Below are positions 26,567 to 35,882 of a stretch of DNA of 64,000 bases, piece by piece. The notes beneath the pieces were generated by a model. It did no database searches, was not told the DNA's origin, and worked only from the letters and a program-made list of their open reading frames with translations. The position numbers were made by a program, and so were the translations under genes. Source of the DNA: an uncultured Clostridia bacterium (GTDB lineage: Bacteria; Bacillota; Clostridia; UBA1381); NCBI GenBank assembly GCA_944391225.1, contig CALXSS010000006.1, positions 1-64,000 of the forward strand, written 5' to 3'. Every line of letters begins with the position of its first letter. The first letter of the stretch is position 1.

Positions 26567-26595
26567 TTGACAAAACAGCTGTTTTATGATATTAT
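26567..26595 (+). promoter_or_regulatory. Promoter of the rimP-nusA-infB operon
   Basis: TTGACA (26567-26572), 17 bp, TATTAT (26590-26595). The likely transcription start is near 26602, ahead of the hairpin at 26622. Confidence 0.8.
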
Positions 26596-26621
26596 ATGTA
26601 TGTTTGGAATATGATTATTCT

Positions 26622-26650
26622 AAGAGTGCGTTTTACGCACTCTTTAATTA
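26622..26650 (+). promoter_or_regulatory. Leader hairpin / possible attenuator before rimP
   Basis: AAGAGTGCG-TTTTA-CGCACTCTT (26622-26644) followed by TAATTAT. It lies within the 5-prime leader, between the promoter and the rimP ATG, and has the shape of an intrinsic terminator with a short U-tract. It could attenuate the operon, with NusA as the natural effector. Confidence 0.6.
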
Positions 26651-26674
26651 TGCGAATGAAAAGCGGGTGCGGAT

Positions 26675-27130
26675 ATGGCAGAGAAATCAAAGAAGACAGA
26701 GGAAAAAGCTCTTGAGCTTGGCGAGAGTGTCGCAAAGGATCAGGGCGTATATATAGTAGATACCTCCTATGCGGACGGGGTTTTGTGCTATTACATTGAC
26801 AAACCCGGCGGCGTTGGCATAGACGAATGCGAAAGCTTTTCGCGCGCTGTGGAGCCGATACTTGATGAGGCAGATATAATAGATAAGGAATATTCTCTTG
26901 ATGTGTCATCTCCGGGCGTGGATAGAAAGCTTAAAAAGGAACGCGAATTTCTTTATTATATAGGACGCGAGGTCGAGGTAAAGCTCTATGCTCCGCGCAA
27001 CGGAAAAAAGGAATTTGACGGTATCCTAAAGGGGTATCATGAAAAAACGGCTTCAATAGAAACTGATGGTGAGATCGTTGAGATTCCGCTCAAGGAAGCT
27101 GTATATATAAGGCTGAAATTTATATTTTAA
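26675..27130 (+). CDS. rimP: Ribosome maturation factor RimP
   Basis: 151 residues. N-terminal alpha/beta domain with YIDKPGGVGIDECESFSRAVEPILDEADIIDKEYSLDVSSPGVDRKL, the signature of RimP (YlxS), and a C-terminal SH3-like beta domain (GREVEVKLY...). RimP helps assemble the 30S head by binding near S12 and S19. First gene of the operon, behind a consensus promoter and a leader hairpin; nusA follows after 18 bases. The order rimP-nusA-ylxR-ylxQ-infB-rbfA is the standard Bacillota arrangement. Confidence 0.95.
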   Translation: MAEKSKKTEEKALELGESVAKDQGVYIVDTSYADGVLCYYIDKPGGVGIDECESFSRAVEPILDEADIIDKEYSLDVSSPGVDRKLKKEREFLYYIGREVEVKLYAPRNGKKEFDGILKGYHEKTASIETDGEIVEIPLKEAVYIRLKFIF

Positions 27131-27148
27131 GAACAGGAGCGCACTGTG

Positions 27149-28189
27149 ATGAACGAGTTGTTTGTGGCAATAAGAGATTTATGTAAGGAACGCGGTTTGG
27201 ATGAGGAGGTAATAGTCGAGGCGCTTGAAGCGGCGCTTGTGGCTGCCTATAAGAAGAATTATTATAAGGGCAAGAATGATTCTCCGAACGTGCTTGTAAC
27301 GCTGGACAGATTTACCGGCAATATACATGTATATGCCAAAAAGAAGGTAGTGGAGCTGGTAGAGGACAGCCGTGAAGAAATATCGCTTGAGGATGCAAAG
27401 AAAATATCCGCTGAATATGAGCTTGACGATATAGTTAATATAGAAGTAACTCCGAAGGATTTCGGAAGAGTGAGCGCAATGACCGCTAAGCAGGTAGTGA
27501 CTCAGCGCATACGCGAGGCGGAGCGCGGCATAGTATATGGCGACAGAAATGAGCGCTCAATAGGTATGGTTACCGGAACTGTAATGCTTGTAGACGAGGA
27601 TAAGGTGTATGTAAGCGTTGATCAGTTTGACCAGACAGAGGCTGTACTGCCTAAAAAGGAACAGCCTGCCGGTGAGACATATACTCCGGGCGATGTGCTC
27701 AGATTTTATGTGAGCGATGTCAAGACAGATCATAAGAGCACGCATCTAATACTTTCAAGAACTCATCCGGGACTTGTAAAGAAGCTGTTTGAAAAAGAGG
27801 TGCCTGAAATAGCCGATGGAACAGTTGAGATAAAGGGTATCGCGCGCGAAGGCGGCTCAAGAACAAAGATCGCGGTATATTCCAATGATCCTGATGTGGA
27901 CGCGCAGGGCGCATGTATAGGACCTAAGGGTATGAGAGTCCAGAATATAAATGACGAGCTTAAAACAGAAAAGATCGATATAATCAAGTGGAGCGAGGAT
28001 CCGGCAGAGTATATAACCGCGGCTCTTTCACCGTCAAAGGTCGTATCATGTACGATCAACGAGGAGGAGAAGAGCGCAAGAGTGGTAGTTCCGGAGTATC
28101 AGCTGTCGTTGGCTATAGGCAAGGCGGGACAGAATGTAAGGCTTGCCGCAAAGCTCACTGGCTGGAAGATAGATATCAGCGCTGAATAA
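27149..28189 (+). CDS. nusA: Transcription termination/antitermination factor NusA
   Basis: 346 residues from ATG 27149 (GTG at 27146 is also usable; AGGAG lies six to nine bases upstream). N-terminal RNA-polymerase-binding domain (about 1-125, including EALEAALVAAYKKNY), an S1 domain (about 130-200), then two KH domains with GGSRTKIAVYSNDPDVDAQGACIGPKGMRVQNI and YQLSLAIGKAGQNVRLAAKLTGWKIDI. Like the Bacillus protein it lacks the C-terminal acidic repeats of E. coli NusA. It controls pausing and termination, and may act on the leader hairpin of its own operon. Confidence 0.96.
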   Translation: MNELFVAIRDLCKERGLDEEVIVEALEAALVAAYKKNYYKGKNDSPNVLVTLDRFTGNIHVYAKKKVVELVEDSREEISLEDAKKISAEYELDDIVNIEVTPKDFGRVSAMTAKQVVTQRIREAERGIVYGDRNERSIGMVTGTVMLVDEDKVYVSVDQFDQTEAVLPKKEQPAGETYTPGDVLRFYVSDVKTDHKSTHLILSRTHPGLVKKLFEKEVPEIADGTVEIKGIAREGGSRTKIAVYSNDPDVDAQGACIGPKGMRVQNINDELKTEKIDIIKWSEDPAEYITAALSPSKVVSCTINEEEKSARVVVPEYQLSLAIGKAGQNVRLAAKLTGWKIDISAE

Positions 28190-28229
28190 GCCGTTTGTAA
28201 TCTTATACTGAAAAGAAAAAGGTGATTGT

Positions 28230-28484
28230 ATGGCTCATATACCGCTCAGAATGTGCGTTGCGTGCCGGGAAATGAAACCGGCAAAGGAGCTTATCCGTAT
28301 AGTTATGGATAAGGAGACCGGCAGAGCAGAAATAGACATAGGCAAAAAGAGATCAGGCAGAGGTGCATATATCTGCCGTGATATGGAATGTATAAAAAAG
28401 GCAGTCAAAAGACGGAGTCTTGAAAGACAGCTTGGATGCGTGAATGCTGCTGAGATCTATGCGCAGGCGGAGGAAATGGTATGA
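28230..28484 (+). CDS. ylxR: YlxR family RNA-binding protein
   Basis: 84 residues. It starts MAHIPLRMCVACREMKPAKELIRIV with the conserved R-x-C-V-x-C-R motif, and carries GRGAYICRD before a basic C-terminus. YlxR proteins bind RNA or act as nucleoid-associated regulators in Bacillota; the reported roles vary by species. It overlaps the next gene by four bases (ATGA), so the two are translationally coupled. Always found between nusA and infB. Confidence 0.93.
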   Translation: MAHIPLRMCVACREMKPAKELIRIVMDKETGRAEIDIGKKRSGRGAYICRDMECIKKAVKRRSLERQLGCVNAAEIYAQAEEMV

Positions 28485-28798
28485 ATAAGTTTTTCGGGAT
28501 GCTCGGACTGGCAAAACGGGCGGGCAAGGTATCGACCGGGGCGTTTATATGCACAAAGATGATAAAATCAGGACGCGCCAAGCTGATCATACTTGCCGGG
28601 GATGCTTCCGAAAATACAAAAAAGGCTATTTCGGATTCATGCAGGTTTTATAATGTAAGGCTTATAGAATATTCTGATATGGCGGAGCTGGGACACGCAG
28701 CGGGCGGCGGCGAAAGAGCTGTTGTTTCCGTAAATGACTACAATTTTGCTAAAGCAATTTTAGATATATTTATCTCATGCGAAACAGAGAAAGGGTGA
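28481..28798 (+). CDS. ylxQ: L7Ae/L30e-family ribosomal-like protein YlxQ
   Basis: 105 residues, a single L7Ae/L30e/Gadd45 fold: MLGLAKRAGKVSTGAFICTKMIKSGRAKLIILAGDASENTKK, then LIEYSDMAELGHAAGGGERAVVSVNDYNFAKAI. The family binds kink-turn RNA. It is coupled to ylxR by a four-base overlap and followed after six bases by infB. The exact target RNA of YlxQ is not established. Confidence 0.92.
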   Translation: MNKFFGMLGLAKRAGKVSTGAFICTKMIKSGRAKLIILAGDASENTKKAISDSCRFYNVRLIEYSDMAELGHAAGGGERAVVSVNDYNFAKAILDIFISCETEKG

Positions 28799-28804
28799 TG
28801 TGGT

Positions 28805-31273
28805 ATGGCAGAAACATCAACAACTAAACTTGGAGAAATCACAAAGAAATTTAAGGCTGTAAATAAGGATGTAATAACAAAGCTTTCAGAATGCGGCGAG
28901 AATGTAAAGAGTTCTGCAAGCAGCGTTACTGACGATCAGGCTGCACTTGTTGTGGAGCTGCTTACGAAGGAAAGCGAGATAACTCCTGATGAGCTGAACG
29001 AGCTTCGCAGCAGTGCGATACAGGCAGTTCGCGACAAGGAGGAGGCAGCAAGGCGCGAGGCGGAGGAAAAGGCTAAGGCTGAGGCTGAGGCGCGCAAGGC
29101 GGAGGAAAAAGCTAAGGCTGAGGCAAAGAAAGCAGCGCGTGAAAAGGCTGAGGCAGAGCAGCGCGCAAAGCGCAAGGCAGAGGAAAAGGCTAAGAAGGAA
29201 AAGCAGAAAAAGCATCATAATCAGGCTAAAAAGCAAAGCGGAGTAAGAGTAGATCTGTCTAATGTTGACCACACCGACACATCAGAGGAATATATTATAA
29301 AGAGCGAAAAGAAGAGCAGAACTGTAGACACAAGAACATCAAACGTTGACCTTGAAAAGCTTGAAAAGAGTGAGCGTCTTGAAAAATTCGCAGATGATGT
29401 GCGTATGGGCAGACGCGACAAGGGCAAGAATAAAAAGGCAGATAAAAAGCAGGGCAAGGGTCAGTTCCGCAAAAACGAGCAGGAGCAGAAGAAGAACAAC
29501 AAGCCTAAGCCCAAGGTAATAACCGAGATAGAGGTGCCTGATGTAATAACTGTAGGCGAGTTTGCTTCAAGAATGGGCAAAGGTGCGGCAGAGGTCGTTA
29601 AAAAGCTCATGCTGCTTGGAATAATGGCTACAGTTAACCAGACGATAGATTTTGACACTGCTGAGCTTATCGCAAGCGAATTTGGAATAACGGTAAATAA
29701 GGAAATAGTTCTTTCAAAGGAAGATAAGCTGCTTATGGAGGCAGATGAGGAGGATAAGCCGGAGGATCTCGTTGAACGCCCGCCGGTAGTCGTTGTAATG
29801 GGTCACGTTGACCACGGTAAAACATCGCTGCTTGACGCTATCCGTCATACAAGCGTGATCTCGACCGAGGCCGGCGGAATCACACAGCACATCGGCGCAT
29901 ACAGCGTAAAGCTTAACGACAGGCTCATAACGTTCCTTGATACTCCCGGTCACGAGGCATTCACAACGATGCGCGCGCGCGGAGCTCAGGTAACAGACGT
30001 GGCTATACTTGTCGTGGCAGCTGACGACGGCATAATGCCGCAGACTGTTGAGGCAATAAATCACGCCAAGGCAGCAAATATTGAAATAATAGTAGCAATC
30101 AATAAGATAGATAAGGAAAACGCGAACGTAGAGAGAGTAAAGCAGTCGCTTATGGAATACGGCCTTGTTCCGGAGGAATGGGGCGGTGACACCATCTGCG
30201 TGGAAATAAGCGCTAAGAAGAAGATAAATATAGACGGACTTCTTGAGATGGTATTGCTTGTGGCTGATATGAAGGAGCTAAAGGCTAATCCGAATCGTCC
30301 GGCAAAGGGCACGGTCATTGAGGCTCGCGTAGATAAGGGAAAGGGTCCTGTAGCAACAGTGCTTGTTCAGAATGGAACATTGCGTCAGGGCGACGTCGTG
30401 ATATGCGGAACATCTGTAGGTCACGTAAGAGCCATGACTAACGATAAGGGCAGACGCGTAAAGGAAGCCGGTCCATCTACACCGGTTGAGATACAGGGAC
30501 TTAACGAGGCTCCGTCAGGCGGCGACGAGCTTATAGTTGTAAAGGATGAAAAGCTTGCGCGTGAAGTTGCCGAGCAGAGAAAGCAGGAGATACAGGAGGA
30601 TAAGTTCAATTCTGTAGTAAAGGTATCTCTTGATAATCTGTTCAGTCAGATAGACGAGGGTAATATGAAAGAGCTTGCAATAATCGTAAAGGCTGATGTT
30701 CAAGGCTCAGTGGAAGCTGTAAGGCAGAGTCTTGAAAAGCTTTCAAACGATGAGGTTCGTGTAAGAGTTATCCATGGCGGCGTAGGTGCTGTAAATGAAT
30801 CTGATGTAATGCTTGCAAACGCATCAAACGCGATCATAGTAGGCTTTAATGTCCGTCCCGATGCAGGCGCAATGGCAATGAGCCAGCAGAATGAGGTGGA
30901 TATACGTCTTTACAGGGTTATCTATCAGGCGATAGAGGAGATAGAGGCTGCAATGAAGGGTATGCTTGATCCGGAGTTCAAGGAGGTAGTCCTTGGCTAT
31001 GCAGAGGTAAGGCAGACATTCAGAGTGCCGAACATCGGCGTTATCGCAGGCTGCTATGTAAAGCAGGGTAAGATCACAAGAAATGCGTCTGTGCGTGTTG
31101 TGCGTGACGGAATAATAATCCATGAGGGCAAGATCTCAAGCTTGAAGCGTTTTAAGGACGATGCCAAGGAGGTCACGGAACGCTTTGAGTGCGGTCTCGG
31201 AATAGAGAACTTTAATGATATTAAGGAGAATGACACTATAGAGTGTTTTGAAATGCAGGAGATCGAAAGATAA
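28805..31273 (+). CDS. infB: Translation initiation factor IF-2
   Basis: 822 residues. The N-terminal third is highly charged, with Lys/Glu/Ala-rich repeats ([19 protein letters not shown] type, about 75-140), probably a coiled or extended region. The IF2 N2 domain (about 240-300) precedes the GTPase: G1 GHVDHGKT (333-340), G3 DTPGH, G4 NKID, G5 SAK. Domains II-IV follow, ending in the C-terminal initiator-tRNA-binding domain ([26 protein letters not shown]). It delivers fMet-tRNA to the 30S subunit. The stop codon shares a base with the rbfA start. Confidence 0.97.
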   Translation: MAETSTTKLGEITKKFKAVNKDVITKLSECGENVKSSASSVTDDQAALVVELLTKESEITPDELNELRSSAIQAVRDKEEAARREAEEKAKAEAEARKAEEKAKAEAKKAAREKAEAEQRAKRKAEEKAKKEKQKKHHNQAKKQSGVRVDLSNVDHTDTSEEYIIKSEKKSRTVDTRTSNVDLEKLEKSERLEKFADDVRMGRRDKGKNKKADKKQGKGQFRKNEQEQKKNNKPKPKVITEIEVPDVITVGEFASRMGKGAAEVVKKLMLLGIMATVNQTIDFDTAELIASEFGITVNKEIVLSKEDKLLMEADEEDKPEDLVERPPVVVVMGHVDHGKTSLLDAIRHTSVISTEAGGITQHIGAYSVKLNDRLITFLDTPGHEAFTTMRARGAQVTDVAILVVAADDGIMPQTVEAINHAKAANIEIIVAINKIDKENANVERVKQSLMEYGLVPEEWGGDTICVEISAKKKINIDGLLEMVLLVADMKELKANPNRPAKGTVIEARVDKGKGPVATVLVQNGTLRQGDVVICGTSVGHVRAMTNDKGRRVKEAGPSTPVEIQGLNEAPSGGDELIVVKDEKLAREVAEQRKQEIQEDKFNSVVKVSLDNLFSQIDEGNMKELAIIVKADVQGSVEAVRQSLEKLSNDEVRVRVIHGGVGAVNESDVMLANASNAIIVGFNVRPDAGAMAMSQQNEVDIRLYRVIYQAIEEIEAAMKGMLDPEFKEVVLGYAEVRQTFRVPNIGVIAGCYVKQGKITRNASVRVVRDGIIIHEGKISSLKRFKDDAKEVTERFECGLGIENFNDIKENDTIECFEMQEIER

Positions 31274-31605
31274 TGGCAAGAATTGATAAGATCAACGGCG
31301 AGGTAATGCGTGAGCTGGCAATGATAATACGCGAGCTCAAGGATTCGAGGATACCGCTGATGACGAGTGTCGTAGCGGTAAATGTGACCAATGATCTCAG
31401 ATATGCCAAGGCATATATATCGGTAATGGGCGATGAGGATGTCCAGCGCAAGGCGATGGAGGGACTCAAGAGCGCAGCGGGATATATAAGGCGTGAGATA
31501 GGCAAAAGAATAGATCTGAGATACACGCCGGAATTTATATTTATACTTGATAAGTCGATAGAGCATGGCTCGCATATCGACAAGCTTCTGAAAAATATAA
31601 AGTAA
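31273..31605 (+). CDS. rbfA: Ribosome-binding factor A
   Basis: 110 residues, KH-like fold: RIDKINGEVMRELAMIIRELKDSRIPLMTSVVAVNVTNDLRYAKAYISVMGD and RREIGKRIDLRYTPEFIFILDKSIEHG are family signatures. It helps late 16S 5-prime-end maturation. The ATG overlaps the infB stop (TAATG). A modest hairpin follows at 31612. Confidence 0.96.
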   Translation: MARIDKINGEVMRELAMIIRELKDSRIPLMTSVVAVNVTNDLRYAKAYISVMGDEDVQRKAMEGLKSAAGYIRREIGKRIDLRYTPEFIFILDKSIEHGSHIDKLLKNIK

Positions 31606-31611
31606 AGGGAT

Positions 31612-31642
31612 AAAGCGGCGTAGATCATATATGCCGCTTTTC
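31612..31642 (+). terminator. Intra-operon hairpin after rbfA
   Basis: AAAGCGGC (31612-31619) pairs with GCCGCTTT (31633-31640), followed by TCTTGG. With a poor U-tract it is probably a partial terminator or an RNA stabiliser in the 82-base gap before nrnA. Confidence 0.5.
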
Positions 31643-31687
31643 TTGGAGTGTTGGAAAAAACAGAAGTATATACAATAGAGAGGGAAA

Positions 31688-32635
31688 ATGGAAAGAATAA
31701 TAGAAATACTGCGTTCTGCAAAGAGCGCGGCGATAATACCGCATATAAGCGCCGATGGCGATGCTGTCGGATCATGCAAGGCTATGGCGGAGATGCTCCG
31801 CTCAATGGGCGCAGATGCGGCTGTATATCTTGAGGAACCGCTTGAGCAAAGGCTGAGCTTTCTTGACGGAGGAATGGAGCTGTATAATGGCTCCGATACG
31901 GAGCATGATGTATGTATAGTGCTCGACTGCGGAGATGAAGGACGCATAGGCAGCAGGATGCCAATAGTGAGCAGGGCAGAAAAGGTAATAAACATAGACC
32001 ATCACAGGACCAACACATATTTCGGCGATGAGAATTATGTTGACGCAGACGCCTCTGCAACCGGCGAGCTGCTCGTGCGACTGTTCAAGGCGATGGGGGC
32101 GGAGCTTACCGATAAGGCGGCAGAATATCTGTATACCGCAATATGCTCAGATACCGGTTGCTTTGCATATTCAAACACATCACCCGCGACCATGCGAGCC
32201 GCCGCAGAGCTGATGGAGCATGCTTTTGATCACGCTGAGATCGCAAGGCTGCTGTTTGACTGTGTTTCTATAAACACAGCTCTTATGCGAGCCGAGCTTA
32301 CAAGCCGCATACATTCATATTACGGCGGAAAGCTCAGGATAGTTACAGCGGATGAGGAGTTTGCGGCTAAATACGGTGTGGAGCCAAATGATATACAGGG
32401 GCTTGTGGATATACCGCGCAGCATTGAGGGAACAGAGGTGGCAGTTTCAATAAAGCAGATGGAGGGAAAGATCAAGGCGAGCCTGCGCTCGAATGGCAGC
32501 GCGGACGTTGCGTCGGCAGCCCAGGAGCTGGGCGGCGGCGGGCATACACGCGCGGCGGGCTGCACGGTAGATGCGCCTGACCTTGAAACAGCCGAGAGTA
32601 TAATAGTAAGGGCTTTTGAGAGGAGTCTGTCATGA
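31688..32635 (+). CDS. nrnA: DHH-family nanoRNase / pAp phosphatase NrnA
   Basis: 315 residues. DHH domain: H19 and D23/D25 in IIPHISADGDAVGS, the VLDCGDEGRIG aspartate, and the DHH motif itself (D104-H105-H106, NIDHHRTN) bind two Mn ions. The DHHA1 domain ends with LGGGGHTRAAGCTV. NrnA degrades short oligoribonucleotides and dephosphorylates pAp to AMP. In Bacillota it often lies between rbfA and truB, as here. It overlaps truB by four bases. Confidence 0.93.
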   Translation: MERIIEILRSAKSAAIIPHISADGDAVGSCKAMAEMLRSMGADAAVYLEEPLEQRLSFLDGGMELYNGSDTEHDVCIVLDCGDEGRIGSRMPIVSRAEKVINIDHHRTNTYFGDENYVDADASATGELLVRLFKAMGAELTDKAAEYLYTAICSDTGCFAYSNTSPATMRAAAELMEHAFDHAEIARLLFDCVSINTALMRAELTSRIHSYYGGKLRIVTADEEFAAKYGVEPNDIQGLVDIPRSIEGTEVAVSIKQMEGKIKASLRSNGSADVASAAQELGGGGHTRAAGCTVDAPDLETAESIIVRAFERSLS

Positions 32636-33495
32636 ACGGTGTTGTTATAGTAGACAAGCCGGCGGGAATAACATCTCATGATGTAGTGTCGCGGCTCAGG
32701 CGTATATATAAAACAAGGCGCGTAGGGCATACCGGCACGCTTGATCCTATGGCAACAGGCGTTCTGCCAGTGTGTATAGGCAGCGCGACAAAGGCGGCGG
32801 ATATGCTTGTGAGCAGCATAAAACGCTACAGCGCCGAGCTCATGCTGGGAAAGAGGACTGATACTCTTGATATTGAGGGTACTGTCATAGAGGAGTGTCC
32901 TGTGGAGGTGAGCGCGGAGGATATAAGGAATGCAATATTATCTTTTGTCGGCGAGCAGGAGCAGCTGCCGCCCATGTACAGCGCGATAAAGCAGAACGGC
33001 AAAAAGCTCTATGAGCTTGCGCGTATGGGAGTGGAAACAGAACGCGACAAACGGAGGATAATCATTCATTCAATAGAGATACAAAGTATCGATATACCGT
33101 ATGTGAAGATAGATGTGCGCTGTTCAAAGGGCACATATATACGCAGCCTGTGCGATGACATAGGCAGAAAGCTTGGCTGCGGCGCGGTCATGACAGCGCT
33201 GCGCAGAACTGAGACGGCAGGCTTTACAGCCGAGGAGGCTCGCGCTATAGATGAGCTTGAGGCGATGGAGAACGCATTTGACGCGGTTATCCCCACAGAC
33301 CGTCTTTTTGATAAGCTGCCAAGGATAGATCTAAACGAGAAGCAGGAAAAGAGCATAAAAAACGGCGTGAGAATGACGTGGAGAACAGGTAAAGAGGGAG
33401 AGGTCTACAGACTTTACGGAAACGACGGGAGTTTTTTGTGCGTATCAAAACTGAGCGATTCAAGGCTGGTGCTGGTGAAATCGTTCTGGAGCTAA
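32632..33495 (+). CDS. truB: tRNA pseudouridine-55 synthase
   Basis: 287 residues. Catalytic Asp38 in GHTGTLDPMATGVLPV; start GVVIVDKPAGITSHDVVSRLRR; the RCSKGTYIRSLCDDIG motif is present. A short C-terminal PUA-like extension follows. It isomerises U55 in the T-loop of tRNAs, including the tRNA-Leu of this window, whose T-loop is GGTTCAAGTCC. It is coupled to nrnA by an ATGA overlap, and ribF follows 15 bases later. Confidence 0.96.
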   Translation: MNGVVIVDKPAGITSHDVVSRLRRIYKTRRVGHTGTLDPMATGVLPVCIGSATKAADMLVSSIKRYSAELMLGKRTDTLDIEGTVIEECPVEVSAEDIRNAILSFVGEQEQLPPMYSAIKQNGKKLYELARMGVETERDKRRIIIHSIEIQSIDIPYVKIDVRCSKGTYIRSLCDDIGRKLGCGAVMTALRRTETAGFTAEEARAIDELEAMENAFDAVIPTDRLFDKLPRIDLNEKQEKSIKNGVRMTWRTGKEGEVYRLYGNDGSFLCVSKLSDSRLVLVKSFWS

Positions 33496-33510
33496 GGGGG
33501 GGAAGTCATC

Positions 33511-34422
33511 ATGGAAGTAATACGTCAGACCGGAAATGTGCCGTTTAAAAAAACGGCTGTGGCATTGGGTAATTTTGACGGTCTGCATACGGCGCATATG
33601 ACTATAATGCGCAGCTGCCGCGAATATGCGCATAGTCACGGTTTGGCAGCGGGCGTCTTGCTTTTTTCAGAGCATACGCTTAAGGTGATAGCAAACGCAG
33701 AGGTAAAGATACTTACACCGGAGCGACAGAAGCTCAAGCTCCTTGAGGAGTCAGGAATGGATTTTGTGTATATTCGTGATTTTGACAAGGAATTTATGCT
33801 GCTTGAGCCGGAGGAGTTTGCAAAGCGTCTCGTATCAGTTTTGAACGCGTCAGCGGTATGCGTAGGCTATGATTACCGTTTTGGTCATAAGGCTAAGGGA
33901 GATACAGTGCTTCTTAAGCAGTTGGGGGAAAAATATGGGTTTGATGTCATAGTCATAAGCGAGATAGATTTTGAGGGTAAGGCTGTAAAGAGCACATTCA
34001 TAAGACAGCTCATAAGAGAGGGGAATGTTGAGCATGCCGCAGTGTTGCTTGGCAGACCGTTTATGCTTGAGGGAGCTGTTGCCAAAGGGCTCAGAAATGG
34101 CACTAAAATGGGTATACCTACAGCGAATCTGGATTATGACAGCAATATGATACTTCCACTCAATGGCGTTTATGCAGGCTATACATATGTTGAGGGAAGA
34201 AAGTATAAAAGTGTTATAAATGTGGGGAACAACCCTACGTTTAACGCCGATAAAATAACGGTCGAGAGTCATATTCTCGGCTTTGACGGCGATATATATG
34301 GAAAGATGATAAAGGTAGAGTTTATAAAGCGCCTTAGGGGCGATATTAAGTTTGATGGTGTGGAGGCTCTGGTAAAGCAGATAAGGGCTGACATAGAACG
34401 AGCAGGAAAGGATCTGATCTAA
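33511..34422 (+). CDS. ribF: Bifunctional riboflavin kinase / FAD synthetase
   Basis: 303 residues. The N-terminal nucleotidyltransferase starts ALGNFDGLHTAHMTIM; the usual H-x-G-H nucleotide motif reads H-T-A-H here, a conservative Gly to Ala change. It also has VGYDYRFGHKAKGD and ISSTFIRQLIREGNVEHA-like elements. The C-terminal flavokinase has GLRNGTKMGIPTANL and VINVGNNPTF. It makes FMN and FAD from riboflavin. GGGGGGA precedes the ATG. The stop shares one base with the glmU start. Confidence 0.94.
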   Translation: MEVIRQTGNVPFKKTAVALGNFDGLHTAHMTIMRSCREYAHSHGLAAGVLLFSEHTLKVIANAEVKILTPERQKLKLLEESGMDFVYIRDFDKEFMLLEPEEFAKRLVSVLNASAVCVGYDYRFGHKAKGDTVLLKQLGEKYGFDVIVISEIDFEGKAVKSTFIRQLIREGNVEHAAVLLGRPFMLEGAVAKGLRNGTKMGIPTANLDYDSNMILPLNGVYAGYTYVEGRKYKSVINVGNNPTFNADKITVESHILGFDGDIYGKMIKVEFIKRLRGDIKFDGVEALVKQIRADIERAGKDLI

Positions 34423-35789
34423 TGTTTACAAGTGTTATTTTAGCAGCCGGAATGGGCACAAGAATGAAATCGGAAATGCCGAAGGTGATACATAAGGTGT
34501 GCGGCAAGGAGCTTGTCAGATGGGTAATAGACGCATCGCGCAAGGCGGGGGCTGATTCTGTAGTAGCAATAATCGGTCATAAGGCGGAGATGGTAAGACC
34601 GCTTATAGAGGATGAGGCAAAGATAGCGATACAGGCGGAGCAGCTCGGAACAGGTCACGCTGTGATGCAGGCAGTTGAATATATAAAGCAGGCAAAGGGA
34701 GCTGTGGTAGTATTGAACGGCGATACGCCTCTCATCACAGCCGATACGATAGAGGCGGCGATCAAGTACCACAACGAGCAGGGCAACAGCGCTACAGTAA
34801 TAACAGCTGAGCTTGAGGATGCAACAGGCTACGGCAGGATAGTCCGCGGCGAGGACGGCTCTGTGCTCAGGATAGTAGAGCAGAAGGATGCGAGCGAGGA
34901 GGAAAAAAAGATCCGCGAGATCAATTCAGGCATGTATGTATTTGATAGCGAGTCTCTTGTCGGCGCTCTTGCAAAGCTGACACCGAATAATGCGCAGGGC
35001 GAATATTATCTTACGGATACTCTTGAGATACTCCGCGGCGAGGGCAAAAAGATTGGCGGATACACAATAGAGGATAACGATGAGATCCGCGGCATCAATA
35101 ACCGTGTACAGCTCAGCGAGGCTGAGGATATAATGCAGCGCAGAATAAATACAGCGCATATGCTCAATGGTGTTACGATAGTAAATCCGTCAAGCGTGTT
35201 TATAGGCGCTGATGTAGAGATAGGAATGGATACTGTTATAGCGTCGAATGTAACATTGTCAGGAAAGACGAGAATAGGCAAGGGCTGTACTGTAGAGATG
35301 GGCTGCCGTATAGAGGATTCAGAGCTTTCAGACGGAGTAAGCGTTTTGAACTCAGTTATACTCAAGAGCAGCATAGGCGAGGGAACAAATGTAGGTCCGT
35401 TCGCTTATGTGCGCCCGGGCTGCAAGGTAGGCAAAAATGTCAAGGTAGGCGATTTTGTTGAGATAAAGAATGTCACAATAGATGATGGAACGAAGATATC
35501 GCATCTCACATATCTTGGCGATACCGATATCGGCAGTAATGTAAATTTCGGATGCGGAACAGTTACCTGTAACTATGACGGAAAGGATAAGTTCCGTTCA
35601 AAGATAGGCGATGATGTGTTTGTCGGCTGCAACACAAACCTTGTATCACCTGTAACTGTGGGCGATGGGGCGTATATAGCGGCAGGCTCCACGATAACAG
35701 ATGATATACCTGAAAGCAATCTGGCAATAGCGAGATCAAGGCAGGTAAACAAGGACAACTGGAAGGGAAATAAGTATACAGGAAAATAA
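34422..35789 (+). CDS. glmU: Bifunctional UDP-GlcNAc pyrophosphorylase / GlcN-1-P acetyltransferase
   Basis: 455 residues, the full two-domain length. The N-terminal pyrophosphorylase shows LAAGMGTRMKSEMPKVIHKVCGKEL and LNGDTPLI. The C-terminal left-handed beta-helix has many hexapeptide repeats (IGADVEIG, IGKGCTVEMG, VGPFAYVRPGCKVGKNVKVG) ending VTVGDGAYIAAGSTI. It makes UDP-GlcNAc for peptidoglycan and wall glycans. Overlaps ribF (TAATG), so it is part of the long operon. A hairpin follows at 35797. Confidence 0.96.
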   Translation: MFTSVILAAGMGTRMKSEMPKVIHKVCGKELVRWVIDASRKAGADSVVAIIGHKAEMVRPLIEDEAKIAIQAEQLGTGHAVMQAVEYIKQAKGAVVVLNGDTPLITADTIEAAIKYHNEQGNSATVITAELEDATGYGRIVRGEDGSVLRIVEQKDASEEEKKIREINSGMYVFDSESLVGALAKLTPNNAQGEYYLTDTLEILRGEGKKIGGYTIEDNDEIRGINNRVQLSEAEDIMQRRINTAHMLNGVTIVNPSSVFIGADVEIGMDTVIASNVTLSGKTRIGKGCTVEMGCRIEDSELSDGVSVLNSVILKSSIGEGTNVGPFAYVRPGCKVGKNVKVGDFVEIKNVTIDDGTKISHLTYLGDTDIGSNVNFGCGTVTCNYDGKDKFRSKIGDDVFVGCNTNLVSPVTVGDGAYIAAGSTITDDIPESNLAIARSRQVNKDNWKGNKYTGK

Positions 35790-35796
35790 AGAGAAC

Positions 35797-35836
35797 GGGG
35801 CTGTAGCAAAACTCGCTGAGCTTTTGCAGCAGCCTC
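35797..35836 (+). terminator. Hairpin-repeat, copy D
   Basis: GGGGCTGTAGCAAAACTC / GAGCTTTTGCAGCAGCCTC (35797-35836) with loop GCT. It lacks a good T-run (TTGCTG), so it probably slows or partly terminates transcription between glmU and pth. Close to copies C and E in sequence. Confidence 0.6.
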
Positions 35837-35882
35837 TTGCTGTCTGCGTGTATGCGCAGGAATAGAGCGAGGAGGAATGCAG

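Noticed and set aside
31054-31995. 313-codon open frame on the minus strand
   Set aside because: It lies opposite infB, rbfA and nrnA, which have unmistakable motifs; its translation is Ile/Ser/Tyr-rich and shows no family pattern. Similar long antisense frames across glmU, mfd, infB and nusA were rejected for the same reason.
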